NCBI GenBank assembly: GCA_024707305.1 | Contig: JANPZZ010000014.1 | Location: 1 to 64,000 of the forward strand | Source: Chitinophagaceae bacterium | Lineage (GTDB): Bacteria; Bacteroidota; Bacteroidia; Chitinophagales; Chitinophagaceae | DNA length: 64,000 nt | Direction: 5' to 3' | Shown: positions 27,984-38,519 of the stretch, one piece after another | Layout of the letters: each line of letters begins with the position of its first letter | Numbering within the stretch: the stretch's first letter is position 1 | Notes under the pieces: model-generated | Told to the model about the DNA's origin: nothing | Seen by the model: the letters and a program-made list of their open reading frames with translations, nothing else | Database searches by the model: none | Position numbers and translations under genes: made by a program

Positions 27984-28147
27984 AATTCTATTTTTATTTT
28001 TTTAATTGAATAGTTACGATTCTGTTTTTTCAAACGCCGTACCACCGCCATTTCGTTGCCAGCCTGCCAGTTTTTTATGCCGTTATGGCAATTTTCTATT
28101 GAAAAATATGACATTGTGTCTGAAGCGCTGTGTTGAAACTTTTTGAG

Positions 28148-28155
28148 TAACTTTG
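28148..28155 (+). promoter_or_regulatory. -7 promoter box of the bacilliredoxin gene
   Basis: TAACTTTG, exact TAnnTTTG, 29 bases before the ATG at 28185. Confidence 0.55.
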
Positions 28156-28184
28156 TGTTGTATTTAAAAAACAATCAAATAATT

Positions 28185-28598
28185 ATGTATCCAGCTGAAA
28201 TAGTGGTTCCCATGAAAGAGGAACTGACGGACAATGGTTTTACCGAATTACTTTCTGCAACAGAAGTGGATGAGCAACTGAAGAAAGAGGGGACAACCCT
28301 GGTGATGATCAACTCAGTATGTGGTTGCTCTGCAGGTTCTGCGCGTCCCGGAGTGTTAATGGCCGTTTTTAATTCTGAGAAAAAACCCGATTTCCTGACT
28401 ACGACATTTGCAGGTTTTGATGTGGAAGCGGTTCAGCGTTTGCGTCAACACCTGTTGCCTTACCCTCCTTCGTCTCCTGCCATCGCGCTTTTCAAGAATG
28501 GAGAACTGGTTCATTTTATCGAAAGACACATGATTGAAGGTCGTCCGGCTCAGCTGATTGCACAGAATCTGATCGGGGCATTTGAGGAGCATTGCTAA
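28185..28598 (+). CDS. Bacilliredoxin family protein (BrxA/BrxB, YphP/YqiW type)
   Basis: 137 residues from MYPAEIVVPMKEEL; the in-frame ATG at 28143 would precede the promoter box and is not used. The thioredoxin-like fold carries the family motif VCGCSAGSARPG with the CGC active site, and PPSSPAIALFKNGELVHFIE plus a C-terminal EEHC. Bacilliredoxins remove bacillithiol or similar low-molecular-weight thiols from protein cysteines. lgt follows after 68 bases, and trxB is elsewhere in the window. Confidence 0.93.
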   Translation: MYPAEIVVPMKEELTDNGFTELLSATEVDEQLKKEGTTLVMINSVCGCSAGSARPGVLMAVFNSEKKPDFLTTTFAGFDVEAVQRLRQHLLPYPPSSPAIALFKNGELVHFIERHMIEGRPAQLIAQNLIGAFEEHC

Positions 28599-28666
28599 GC
28601 ATAAAAAGCAAAGTCTACAACTCAACTATTCAGCGTATATTGCCTGCCTAAAACAAACATCCCCCG

Positions 28667-29825
28667 ATGTATCCCAACCTGTATTTTGCATTCAAGGACC
28701 TGTTTGGAGTTGAGTGGACTTTTCTTCGTTTTGTAAATTCTTTCGGCTTTTTTGTTGCGATAGGCTTTATCCTTGCTGCTATTGTTTTGGCGGCGGAATT
28801 GAAGCGGAAAAGCAGTGAAGGATTGCTGGAGCCCACAGAAATGCAAATGCTGGTGGGGCGCCCGGTAACCCCGTGGGAGTTGATTCTCAATTTCCTGCTC
28901 GGCTTTTTGTTGGGTTACAAAATCATTGGCTTATTTATAATGGATGCCTCGGCTACGGAAGATACTCAGGCATTCATTTTTTCAGGTATAGGCAGTTGGC
29001 CCGCCGGTCTTGTGATGGGTGCCCTGTTTGCCTGGATGAAATACAATGAAAAAAACAAACAGAAACTGGCGAAACCCGAACGTCGTACCGTCAGAATCTG
29101 GCCACAGGATCGGGTAGGGGAGATAACCATCCTGGCACTGGTATTCGGACTGGCAGGCGCTAAACTTTTCGACATCTTCGAAAACTGGAGCCATTTCTTG
29201 CAACGCCCGTCTGATTACCTGCTTTCACCCAAAGGACTTACCTTTTACGGAGGTCTGATTTGCGCTGCGCTGGCAATCTGGTGGTATGCCCGCAAACATA
29301 AAATCGGCTTCTGGCACCTGAATGATTCTGCAGCCCCGGCACTGATGCTTGCCTATGGAGTAGGTAGGATTGGTTGCCAGGTTTCAGGCGACGGTGATTG
29401 GGGGATCGACAATGTGAAGCCTAATCCTTATTCCTGGTTACCCGATTGGATGTGGTCCTATACCTATCCCCACAATGTAAACGAAGTGGGTGAACAAATT
29501 CCTGGCTGTGTAGGAAAGTATTGTGCTGAATTGCCTGTTCCGGTTTATCCCACACCCTTATATGAAGTGATCATGGCATTGCTTTTATTTGCATTGCTTT
29601 GGTCGGTTCGAAAGAAACTAAAAGTTCCCGGAACGTTATTTGCTCTTTACCTCATTGTGAATGGGCTGGAGCGGTTTCTGATCGAAAAAGATTAGGATCA
29701 ACGAAACGATTACTTTCCTGGGCTTAAGGGTTACGCAAGCAGAAATTATTTCGACCTGCCTGGTATTATCCGGCGTCACATTATGGATTTTCCTCACTCG
29801 TAGGGCGAAGAAATCCACAGCGTGA
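28667..29825 (+). CDS. lgt: Prolipoprotein diacylglyceryl transferase, one frame break near the 3' end
   Basis: About 385 residues after repair, with seven or more membrane helices. Lgt moves diacylglycerol onto the lipobox cysteine of prolipoproteins, several of which are encoded here. The signature region GVGRIGCQVSGDGDWG carries the conserved Gly-Arg. The position of the E. coli HGG histidine reads LTFYGGLI, as in a divergent Bacteroidota subgroup. One extra A in the run near 29684-29689 truncates the frame at 29695; the next frame continues KIRINETITFLG and RVTQAEIISTCLVLSG, the expected last helix, to 29825. The start at 28667 fits the family. Confidence 0.9.
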
Positions 29826-30086
29826 AAATAAATTGTGCATATCTTTTCCAAATCCCCTGAAATCGTAAAATTCAAGCCCCTGCTGCATTCCAGCCCATCA
29901 TTGGGTTCGGTTTGGAATGCGGGAACGTCAAAAGCCCGGAATTATTACGGGCAAAAGCTATGAGATTCAGGAGACATGATTTACTTTTGCAGACGGACGC
30001 GGACGGTTTTACCTACTTACCTCTTTGCAACTTTCTGCAAACAAAGACTGTCTACTATTTGTATTTATTAAATTGAATGAAACACT
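29826..30086. promoter_or_regulatory. Region upstream of rpoD
   Basis: The gap of about 260 bases contains TACTTTTG at 29982-29989, an exact TAnnTTTG match and the best promoter candidate for rpoD, giving a leader near 95 bases. A short GCCCG..CGGGC dyad precedes it. Nothing else is recognised. Confidence 0.4.
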
Positions 30087-30944
30087 ATGAGGCAGTTAAA
30101 AATTGCTACTCAGATTACGAACAGGGATTCGCAGGCTGTTGAAAAATACCTGCAGGAGATCTCCAAAATTTCAATGATCACACCTGAAGAAGAGACTACG
30201 CTTGCGCAGCGAATTAAAATGGGTGATCAGAAAGCTTTGGATAAACTGGTGCAAGCCAACCTTCGTTTCGTAGTTTCAGTAGCAAAGCAGTATCAGCATC
30301 AGGGTCTGTCACTCAGCGATTTGATCAATGAGGGAAACCTGGGTTTGATTAAAGCGGCTCAACGCTTTGATGAAACAAAAGGTTTTAAATTCATCTCTTA
30401 CGCTGTATGGTGGATTCGTCAGTCAATCCTCCAGGCTTTGGCTGAACAAGGTCGTCTGGTTCGTTTGCCACAAAATAAAATCGGCACTTATAATAAAGCA
30501 AACAAAGCCTATATGGCTTTTGAGCAGGAGCATGAGCGCGAACCTTCAACCGAGGAGCTGGCTGAATTGCTGGAAATGAGTGAAACCGAGATCAACAATA
30601 TTTTCCAAAGCAATACCCGTCACACTTCACTGGATGCACCCGTGCATGAAGCAGAAGACGTGGCTATGGGCGATCTGCTGGAAGGTAGCGACGATACAGA
30701 TGATGATGTAATGAAAGATTCTCTCCGCAACGAAATCCGTCGCGTATTGAAATCATTAAGCCCCCGCGAAGCGGAAATCGTAAACGCATATTTCGGACTG
30801 GATGGCGAACAGGGTGTTACCATCGAACAAATTGGCCAGAAATATGATCTTACCAAAGAACGTATCCGCCAGATTAAAGAAAGGGCAATTAAACGTTTAC
30901 AAAAAGCAAGGTACAGCAGCGCACTGAAGGCTTACCTTGGTTAA
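30087..30944 (+). CDS. rpoD: Primary RNA polymerase sigma factor RpoD/SigA
   Basis: 285 residues, the compact Bacteroidota form with no long region 1.1. It directs RNA polymerase to housekeeping promoters such as the TAnnTTTG boxes noted here. Region 1.2/2 shows VEKYLQEISKISMITPEEE, region 2.3-2.4 SYAVWWIRQSILQALAEQGR, region 3 LPQNKIGTYNKANKAY, and region 4.2 GVTIEQIGQKYDLTKERIRQ with the -35 helix. No frame breaks. Two stem-loops follow the stop. Confidence 0.97.
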   Translation: MRQLKIATQITNRDSQAVEKYLQEISKISMITPEEETTLAQRIKMGDQKALDKLVQANLRFVVSVAKQYQHQGLSLSDLINEGNLGLIKAAQRFDETKGFKFISYAVWWIRQSILQALAEQGRLVRLPQNKIGTYNKANKAYMAFEQEHEREPSTEELAELLEMSETEINNIFQSNTRHTSLDAPVHEAEDVAMGDLLEGSDDTDDDVMKDSLRNEIRRVLKSLSPREAEIVNAYFGLDGEQGVTIEQIGQKYDLTKERIRQIKERAIKRLQKARYSSALKAYLG

Positions 30945-30955
30945 AATAGCAGCAT

Positions 30956-31036
30956 CTTTTCCCTCCGGGAAAAGAAAATTGGTGGGTTTACTTACAGTAA
31001 ACAGCTCCTGGGCAGGACTTCTGTCAGGAGCTGTTT
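30956..31036 (+). terminator. Two stem-loops after rpoD
   Basis: First, CTTTTCCC / GGGAAAAG with a 3-base loop (30956-30974). Second, a 12-bp stem AAACAGCTCCTG / CAGGAGCTGTTT ending in TTT (about 30999-31036). Together they make a plausible double terminator, though T-tracts are short. Confidence 0.65.
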
Positions 31037-31186
31037 CGATTTAAGTCGTCAGGTAATAGCATTTCGGCGCTAATTATCAGACTTAAATTTTGCCATTTGA
31101 ACTATCTGCGACTTTATCTGTTGTAGTATCTTCGCCGGACATTTAGCGATTTCTTGCCTTTTATTAGGACGCTCACAATCTAATTT

Positions 31187-32532
31187 ATGTTGAAGAAAAT
31201 TTGCCCTGAAACGGGTAGGTTTGCCGCGTCGTTCGCGTTGATGTTGTTTATGACATCTTCGTTGAAAGCGCAACAACCTCAACCCGACAGCCTGCTTTCT
31301 CAGGCCGATCTCCCTTCCGTTATCGGATACGCCCTTAAACAACAGCCTCGCATTCAACAGGCAAAGATGGATGAAACCATCACAAGCCTCCAGGTTAAAT
31401 CCAAACTGGCCGATTGGTATCCGCAGCTCAACTTTAATTACAACTATCAGCACAACTTCCAGGTTCAAACAAACATCATCGGTGGCAACCCCGTACGATT
31501 AGGTGTTGATAATATTTCCAATCTTCAGTTTACGCTGAACCAGGCGTTGTTTAATCGCGATGTATTGCTTGCGAAAAGAACGGGTGCAGATGTAAGACTG
31601 CAGGCCCGTCAGCAAACAGAAAATACACGAATTGACCTGGTGGCGGGTGTTTCCAAAGCGTTCTTTGATGTACTCGCTACTTCACAGCAGGTAAAAGTTG
31701 CTGAAGAGAACATTGCGCGCCTTCAACGCAGCCTGAATGATGCCCGTGCCGCATACGACGCAGGCATTGCTGATAAAACGGATTATAAAAGGGCAAGCAT
31801 CGCATTGAACAATGCAATCGCGGCGCAAAAATCCTTCTCGGAAATGGTGTTGGCAAAAACATCTTATCTGAAAGCACTCATGAACTACCCGCAGGAAGGT
31901 TATCTTCCTTTAGTTTCGGATAGCATGCAACTCGAAACGAATATTTATCTCGATACGCTGGCGACTCCCGACTACAACAACCGGATTGAATTCAAACTTC
32001 TCTCCACACAACTTCGTTTGCAGGAAGCAAACCTGAAGTATAATAAATGGAGTTATATCCCCAATGTATCTGCAAATGCGGCTTACAATCTGAACTATCT
32101 CAACAATGAGTTCAGCAAACTCTATAGCCAGAATTTTCCCAACTCATATGCAGGTATCACACTTTCATTCCCCATCTTCCAGGGCGGAAAAGAAAGTATA
32201 ACGTGCAAACAGCCGAGTGGCAGGTGAAACGTACTGAACTGGATATGGCCTTGCTGAGAAATTCCATCAACAGCGAATACCAGGCGGCACTGGCTTCTTA
32301 CAAAGCAAACTTTGCAAGTTACCTCGCCCTCAAAGAGAATATGGGAATGGCAAGAGAGGTTTACGATGTAATCAACCTGCAATATCGTGCCGGTGTAAAG
32401 ACCTATCTCGAAGTGGTTACAGCGGAGTCTGATTTGCGTACTGCACAGATCAACTATTTCAATTCACTGTTCCAGGTGCTCAGCAGTCGCATTGATGTGC
32501 AAAGAAGTATGGGTGTACTGGAAATGCAGTAA
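31187..32532 (+). CDS. TolC-family outer-membrane efflux protein, one frame break
   Basis: About 448 residues after repair. Signal region ends FMTSSLKAQ. Two repeats of long helices and short strands typical of the outer-membrane efflux domain are visible (IGYALKQQPRIQQAKMDETI; NNRIEFKLLSTQLRLQEANL; VYDVINLQYRAGVKTYLEVV). One A is missing in the run at 32188-32191; with it the sequence reads GGKRKYNVQTAEW. It is the first gene of a three-gene tripartite efflux operon with the adaptor and the RND pump. No regulator is adjacent. Confidence 0.92.
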
Positions 32533-32593
32533 CAGTTTTGTTTAATAATAATGATATCGTACTAACATTATCTATTCTTTATAATTACAGCAA

Positions 32594-33695
32594 ATGATAA
32601 ACAATTACAAATTACTGGTGGGTGCTTCGGTGTTGTCGGTGTTGGTTTCTTGCGGCAACAAGCAACAGGCGCCACAGACTGCGCCACCTGCGGTAGCGGT
32701 TTCGGTTATGGACGTGCAGGCGGAAAATGTTTCTTTTTATGATGAATATCCGGGAACGGTTGTGGCAATGAATCAGACAGAGATTCGCGCACAGGTTACC
32801 GGTTATATTACAGGTATTCATTTCCAGGATGGTGCAAAAGTGCAGAAGGGGCAACGTCTTTATTCCATCGACCAACAACTTTACAACGCGAACTACGAGC
32901 AAGCAGTTGCGAATTTGAAAGTGCAGGAAACAAACCTTTTGAAAGCGCAGAAAGATGCAGACCGCTATCATGAACTTGATAAAAAAGATGCGATTGCAAA
33001 ACAACAGGTTGACTATGCCGATGCCGCACTGGAAGCCGCGCACAAGCAGGTTGATGCTGCACGTGCGAATGTGAATGCGCTACGCGCAAATCTGGGCTTT
33101 GCAAATATTGCTGCACCATTCTCAGGTACCATAGGGATTTCACAAGTACGTTTGGGAACTTCTGTAGTGGCAGGACAAACAATCCTGAATACTATCAGTA
33201 CCAACGACCCAATGGCTGTTGACTTTTCGCTGGATCAAAACGAAGTTTTCCGTTTTACGTCGATGTTGGGAAAAACAACAGGCGCTGGTGATTCCACTTT
33301 TTGTGCTGAGTTTTGGTGGTGAGAACTATAATCAATACGGAAAGCTGGAATTGATTGACCGGGCTGTTGACCCGCAAACCGGAACCATCCGCGTGCGTCT
33401 TCGTTTCCCCAATGCTGAAAACAGGCTTCGCCCCGGAATGACGGCAGTTGTAAAAGTGCTCAGCAGTCCCAAAGATGCAGTGGTGCGTATTCCCTATAAA
33501 GCCGTAACTGAACAGTTGGGTGAGTATTTCGTGTACGTGGTGCAGGATAGCAATAAGGTATCACAACGACATATTATTCCAGGCCGTCAGTTGGGTGCAG
33601 AAGTAATAGTGAAGGAAGGGTTACAGGCAGGGGAGAAGATCGTAGTACAGGGTGTACAGAACTTGCGTGAAGGATCCGTTGTGAGCATAAACTAG
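32594..33695 (+). CDS. RND efflux periplasmic adaptor (AcrA/MexA type lipoprotein), one frame break
   Basis: About 367 residues after repair. Lipobox LVSC in VLSVLVSCGNKQQ anchors it in the membrane. Lipoyl half-domain EIRAQVTGYITGIHFQDGAK, helical hairpin (EQAVANLKVQETNLLKAQKD), second lipoyl half FSGTIGISQVRLGTSV, then beta-barrel (FPNAENRLRPGMTAVV) and membrane-proximal parts follow in order. One extra T in the run 33298-33302 breaks the frame at GDSTF/VLSFGGENY. It links the inner-membrane pump to the TolC-type protein encoded just upstream. Confidence 0.93.
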
Positions 33696-33777
33696 TTTTT
33701 GATTTGGAGTAACTTCTTTTTGCAAAACGGAAGTTGCCCGAACGCGTCTCAAGATCAGTGTAATTTCAATCCAGAGT

Positions 33778-36700
33778 ATGATTGCAGAAACTTTTATTAA
33801 ACGGCCGGTTACGGCCATCGTGATATCGATCGTTTTAGTGCTGGTAGGTATAATTTCTATGATGAACCTGCCCGTGGCGCAGTATCCCGAGATTTCTCCA
33901 CCCACTGTTTCCATCACCGGAAACTTCACAGGCGCTGATGCACAAACTGTAGAGCAAACCGTGACCACTGCAATTGAAACGCAGGTAAACGGTACACCGG
34001 GAATGACCTACATGAGTTCGAACAGTACAAGTAGTGGTCAGAGCAGCATTACCGTAAACTTTGAAGTAGGAACTAATATTGACATCGCGACGCTCGATGT
34101 ACAGAACCGTGTAAGTGTGGCAGAACCTACTTTGCCGGATGCGGTGAAACGTTTGGGATTAACGGTTCGTAAGAGAAACCCCAGCATCATGATGGTGTTG
34201 GCGTTTTATTCTCCTAATGGAACACATGACATCTCTTTTATCGGAAACTATGTGAACCTCTATGTGAAGGACGCCCTGTTACGTGTAAAAGGGGTGGGTG
34301 ATATTTTCTCCCGTGCTGATGATTTTAGTATGCGTATCTGGTTGAATCCTGCAAAACTTGCTGCACTGGGTATGACCCCTGCAGAAGTAAATGCTGCCCT
34401 ACAGGAGCAGAACCTCCAGATTGCTGGTGGTACTGTGGGTGGAAACCCCCAGCCCAATGCGCAGACATTTGAATATTCTATTCTCACCAACAGCCGATTG
34501 AATTCGAAAGAACAGTTTGAGAATATCGTTGTACGCACCAGACCAGCTGATGGTAGTATTGTTTATTTAAAAGATGTGGCCCGCGTGGAACTGGGTAAAT
34601 TCGACTATACAGCCAACGCTTTTGTAAACGGTAAACCTGCTGCTTTTGTACTCATTTACCAGGCGCCCGGTGCCAACGCACTGGATACTTACGAAGGTGT
34701 GGTAAATGCGCTTGCAGACATGAAACAGCAGTTCCCCAAAGATGTTGACTACCTCGTTCCGCTGGAGACTGCGTCTGTTGTACAGGTTTCGATTAATGAG
34801 GTAATCAAAACACTGGTTGAAGCATTGATCCTTGTAATTCTCGTGGTATTCCTCTTCCTTCAAAGCTGGCGCGCCACGCTGATTCCCGTGCTTGCGATTC
34901 CTGTTTCGTTGATCGGTACATTCATTCTGTTCTCAACATTAGGATTTACCATCAACACTCTTACACTTTTTGCATTCGTTCTGGCGATTGGTATAGTAGT
35001 GGATGATGCGATTGTGGTGGTGGAAGCTGTGCAACATCATATTGACAACGAACGGATGTCGGCGAAAGAAGCAACGCGCAAAGCGATGAAAGAGATTTCA
35101 GCGCCGGTAATTGCAATTGCACTGATTCTTGCAGCCGTTTTTGTGCCGGTTGGTTTTATTCCCGGAATCGTTGGCAGACTCTATCAGCAATTTGCCATCA
35201 CCATTGCTGTTTCGGTACTGATTTCAGCTTTTGTGGCGTTGTCGTTAACCCCCGCACTTTGCGTGCTTATGCTAAAACCTAGCAAAGGTGAAAATGAAAG
35301 GAAAAATCTGCTTGATAAATTCTTCGCTGCTTTCAACCGTTGGTTCAACCGCGTTACAGCTGGTTATACAAAATCAGTAGGAGTGTGGATCAGAAAAACA
35401 CCTTATGTGCTGGTGATGATGGTGGTGCTTTTTGTCGGATTGTTTTTCCTGTTTAAAAATAAGCCGGGAGGATTTATACCTACCGAAGATGAAGGCCGTT
35501 TGTTTGTAACGTACGAAATGCCCGAAGCCAGTTCAACCAACCGCAGTATTGAAATGCTGCAGGATATTATGGGCAGGATTGAAAAAATGCCGGAAGTAAA
35601 TGTTGTTGGTGGACTTGCGGGTTTGAACATCATCAGTTTCTCTAACAAATCGAACGTAGGTACCATTTTCGTGAACCTGAAAAACTGGGATCAACGTAAA
35701 GGGAGAGAGCATCATGTGCAATCGGTGATTGCCAAGATCCGTGCTGCAACGGCTGACATCCGCGAAGCAAGGGTAATTCCAATCGCGCCACCTGCGATTC
35801 CCGGTCTTGGTGCAACATCCGGTTTCTCTTTCCAGTTGCAGCAGACGACAACAACAGATAATGTGCAACAGTTTGAAGCGGTGATGCGCGACTTCCTCGG
35901 AAAACTGAACCAGCGCGAAGAGATTGGCTTGGCGTATAGCTTCTTTAATGCCCGTACACCAAGTTACCAGGTAGATGTGGATCGTGAGCAGGCGAAGAAA
36001 ATGGGCGTATCGGTAGCTGAAGTTTATTCTACACTTTCAAACTTCCTGGGAAGTAGTTATGTGAACGACTTCAACCTGTATGGACGGAATTTCCGTGTGA
36101 TGTCGCAGGCGGATAGTTCTTTTCGCGGCTCGCTGGATGAAATAGGAAAATATTATGTTCGCAATAGCCAGGGCAATATGATTCCATTGGGATCACTGAT
36201 CACGTCGAGAGTTGTGGAGGCGCCTTCTGTAATCTCGCATTTTAACGTGTATCGTTCGGTAGAGATTAATGGTACACCTGCCGAGGGGTATAGTAGTGGA
36301 CAGGCCATCCAGGCACTGCAGGAAGTAGCCAAAACGCTTCCTGTAGGATATGGATTCGAGTTTTCAGGTCTTACCCGTGAAGAGATTTCTGCCGGTAACC
36401 AACAGGTAACGATTTTTGCTATCTCACTCATTTTCGTATTCCTGTTTCTGGCGGCATTATATGAAAGCTGGTCGGTACCGTTCTCGGTTCTGTTTGCAGT
36501 ACCCATCGGGGCATTCGGATCGATCCTTACACTTACATTTATTCCCAGCCTGAGTAATAATATTTATGCGCAAATTGGCCTGATTACCCTGATTGGGCTG
36601 GCAGCGAAGAACGCCATCCTAATCGTGGAATTTGCCAAAGAGCGTGTTGACCGCGGTATTGATATTGTTCATGCCACATTACAGGCCGTACGCCTGCGTT

Positions 36701-36972
36701 TAAGGCCCATTATCATGACATCGCTGGCCTTCATTCTCGGTGTACTTCCGCTCGCATTTGCAAGCGGAGCGGCATCAGAAAGTCGTAATACGATCGGCTG
36801 GACGGTGTTTGGCGGTATGATCGCTGCCACCACGCTGGCGATCTTTGTGGTGCCTGTATTGTTTGCGCTTATTACCAAAATCTCTTATGGTAAAAAGCTG
36901 AAACAACTACAGGAAGAACACCGGAAAGAAGCTGAAATAGACCGTCGCATAATCGACGAAGGTCTTGGATAA
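33778..36972 (+). CDS. RND multidrug efflux pump, inner-membrane subunit (AcrB/MexB, HAE1 family)
   Basis: 1064 residues, full length, no frame break. N-terminus MIAETFIKRPVTAIVISIVL, then VAQYPEISPPTVSITGNFTG; TM4 has the proton-relay pair in LAIGIVVDDAIVVVEAV, and the C-terminal half ends with the usual LIGLAAKNAILIVEFAKE and RPIIMTSLAFILGVLPLAFA. It uses the proton gradient to export drugs, dyes, bile salts or similar amphiphiles. Last gene of the efflux operon; a large hairpin follows. Confidence 0.97.
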   Translation: MIAETFIKRPVTAIVISIVLVLVGIISMMNLPVAQYPEISPPTVSITGNFTGADAQTVEQTVTTAIETQVNGTPGMTYMSSNSTSSGQSSITVNFEVGTNIDIATLDVQNRVSVAEPTLPDAVKRLGLTVRKRNPSIMMVLAFYSPNGTHDISFIGNYVNLYVKDALLRVKGVGDIFSRADDFSMRIWLNPAKLAALGMTPAEVNAALQEQNLQIAGGTVGGNPQPNAQTFEYSILTNSRLNSKEQFENIVVRTRPADGSIVYLKDVARVELGKFDYTANAFVNGKPAAFVLIYQAPGANALDTYEGVVNALADMKQQFPKDVDYLVPLETASVVQVSINEVIKTLVEALILVILVVFLFLQSWRATLIPVLAIPVSLIGTFILFSTLGFTINTLTLFAFVLAIGIVVDDAIVVVEAVQHHIDNERMSAKEATRKAMKEISAPVIAIALILAAVFVPVGFIPGIVGRLYQQFAITIAVSVLISAFVALSLTPALCVLMLKPSKGENERKNLLDKFFAAFNRWFNRVTAGYTKSVGVWIRKTPYVLVMMVVLFVGLFFLFKNKPGGFIPTEDEGRLFVTYEMPEASSTNRSIEMLQDIMGRIEKMPEVNVVGGLAGLNIISFSNKSNVGTIFVNLKNWDQRKGREHHVQSVIAKIRAATADIREARVIPIAPPAIPGLGATSGFSFQLQQTTTTDNVQQFEAVMRDFLGKLNQREEIGLAYSFFNARTPSYQVDVDREQAKKMGVSVAEVYSTLSNFLGSSYVNDFNLYGRNFRVMSQADSSFRGSLDEIGKYYVRNSQGNMIPLGSLITSRVVEAPSVISHFNVYRSVEINGTPAEGYSSGQAIQALQEVAKTLPVGYGFEFSGLTREEISAGNQQVTIFAISLIFVFLFLAALYESWSVPFSVLFAVPIGAFGSILTLTFIPSLSNNIYAQIGLITLIGLAAKNAILIVEFAKERVDRGIDIVHATLQAVRLRLRPIIMTSLAFILGVLPLAFASGAASESRNTIGWTVFGGMIAATTLAIFVVPVLFALITKISYGKKLKQLQEEHRKEAEIDRRIIDEGLG

Positions 36973-36989
36973 AAAATAGAGCCCGGTGA

Positions 36990-37053
36990 AGAGGTTTAGT
37001 GTATGGTAGCCAGGCGAAAGCCTCTGATGCTGCCATACATTAAACCTCTTTTC
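36990..37053 (+). terminator. Terminator of the RND operon
   Basis: A 21-base stem, AGAGGTTTAGTGTATGGTAGC against GCTGCCATACATTAAACCTCT (36990-37010 and 37029-37049) with two non-Watson-Crick (GU) pairs, then TTTT. Confidence 0.9.
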
Positions 37054-37133
37054 CTATGCCGGGGTTTCGCGCCGGTCACTCTTTTGGCATTTTGAACAAA
37101 TAAACTTTCTTTTGCAAAAACTGTTTCTAAAGC

Positions 37134-38075
37134 ATGGCAGGTGATAATATCGAAAAAGTACAGGTCTTAATAATTGGCAGTGGTCCTGCGGGATATACCG
37201 CAGCTATTTATGCGTCCCGCGCAGGTTTAAAACCTGTTATGTACCAGGGAATTCAACCGGGAGGTCAGTTGACAATTACAACGGAAGTGGAGAACTATCC
37301 AGGGTATCCTGATGGCATTCAGGGGCCGGAAATGATGGTCGATTTTGAAAAGCAGGCCCGCCGCATGGGAGCGGATATTCGTTTTGGCCTGGCGACAAAA
37401 GTAGATTTCAGCCGCCGTCCTTTTAAAGTGGAAGTAGACGAAGAAAAATGGCTGGAAGCTGATGCTGTTATTATCGCGACGGGAGCTTCTGCAAAATGGC
37501 TGGGACTGGAAAGTGAACAAAGACTGAACGGTTTCGGAGTTAGCGCCTGTGCCGTATGCGATGGATTCTTTTTCCGTGGCAAAGAAGTAGCTATCGTAGG
37601 TGCCGGAGATACTGCTGCAGAAGAAGCGCTTTACCTGAGTAAACTTTGCTCAACGGTACATATGCTGGTGAGAAAAGGTGAAATGCGTGCCAGCAAAATC
37701 ATGCAGGATCGCGTATTAAAAACAGAAAATATTAAAGTTTACTGGAACACGGAAACCGACGAAGTGCTGGGTGATAAAAACGTTACAGCTGTTCGCATCC
37801 GTAACAATCAAACTGGTGAGAAACAGGAAATTCCTGTGAGCGGTTTCTTTGTCGCAATCGGGCACGAACCCAATTCCGCGATCTTCAAAGGGTTTTTGGA
37901 TATGGATGAGGCCGGTTATATAATTACGACTCCCGGAACCAGCAAGACCAATATTCCCGGTGTTTTTGCGGCTGGAGATGTGCAGGACAAAATCTACCGC
38001 CAGGCAGTTACAGCGGCGGGTAGTGGATGTATGGCTGCACTGGACGCTGAAAGATTTTTGGGCGAACTCCATTGA
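37134..38075 (+). CDS. trxB: Thioredoxin-disulfide reductase
   Basis: 313 residues, the normal low-molecular-weight type. It reduces thioredoxin with NADPH. FAD-binding IIGSGPAGYTAAIYASRAGL, the redox motif SACAVCDGFFF (CxxC), NADPH-binding VGAGDTAAEEALYLSKL and the C-terminal FAD site GVFAAGDVQDKIYRQAVTAA are all intact. A separate promoter is likely because a strong terminator precedes it; folB follows after about 60 bases. Confidence 0.97.
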   Translation: MAGDNIEKVQVLIIGSGPAGYTAAIYASRAGLKPVMYQGIQPGGQLTITTEVENYPGYPDGIQGPEMMVDFEKQARRMGADIRFGLATKVDFSRRPFKVEVDEEKWLEADAVIIATGASAKWLGLESEQRLNGFGVSACAVCDGFFFRGKEVAIVGAGDTAAEEALYLSKLCSTVHMLVRKGEMRASKIMQDRVLKTENIKVYWNTETDEVLGDKNVTAVRIRNNQTGEKQEIPVSGFFVAIGHEPNSAIFKGFLDMDEAGYIITTPGTSKTNIPGVFAAGDVQDKIYRQAVTAAGSGCMAALDAERFLGELH

Positions 38076-38136
38076 TGCGCCCGGCCCGAATTCCCAGTTT
38101 ACGAAAATCAATCGGTAACCTACAAATAAGAATCGC

Positions 38137-38502
38137 TTGTATTCAACACTTCAGATACATGTTCGCAACTGCCGGTTCAGGGCTTTTCACGGATTGTATC
38201 CCGAAGAAAGGCAGAAGGGAAACGATTTTGTGGTGAATCTGGTAGTGAGTTATACGCCGCAATCCGGCACGATAACTGCTCTTGATGATACCATTGATTA
38301 TGCAGCGCTGTTCTCTATTATTGATACGGCCATGAAAGAACCGGTGGATTTACTGGAAACGCTCGCGCAAAAAATTGCTGCGGAAATTCATCAGAAATAT
38401 CCACAGGTTACCGAATCAGAAATTGAAATTGAAAAGCTGAATCCACCAATCGATCATTTCACCGGTTCAGCTTCGGTGCGATTGATCAGACGCGAATCGT
38501 AA
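38137..38502 (+). CDS. folB: Dihydroneopterin aldolase
   Basis: 121 residues from a TTG start (TTG TAT TCA ACA); no ATG fits nearby. It cleaves dihydroneopterin to hydroxymethyl-dihydropterin and glycolaldehyde in folate synthesis. The N-terminal strand IHVRNCRFRAFHGLYPEERQ, with the conserved HG..EE region, TIDYAALFSII and the C-terminal KLNPPIDHFTGSASVRL are present. It opens the housekeeping run to rnr. Confidence 0.93.
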   Translation: MYSTLQIHVRNCRFRAFHGLYPEERQKGNDFVVNLVVSYTPQSGTITALDDTIDYAALFSIIDTAMKEPVDLLETLAQKIAAEIHQKYPQVTESEIEIEKLNPPIDHFTGSASVRLIRRES

Positions 38503-38519
38503 TCAACCCTTTTTATTAC

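Noticed and set aside
28078..28090. TGCCGTTATGGCA dyad upstream of hsp20 as a heat-shock operator
   Set aside because: Arms of only four bases and no match to CIRCE or a sigma-54 promoter pattern.
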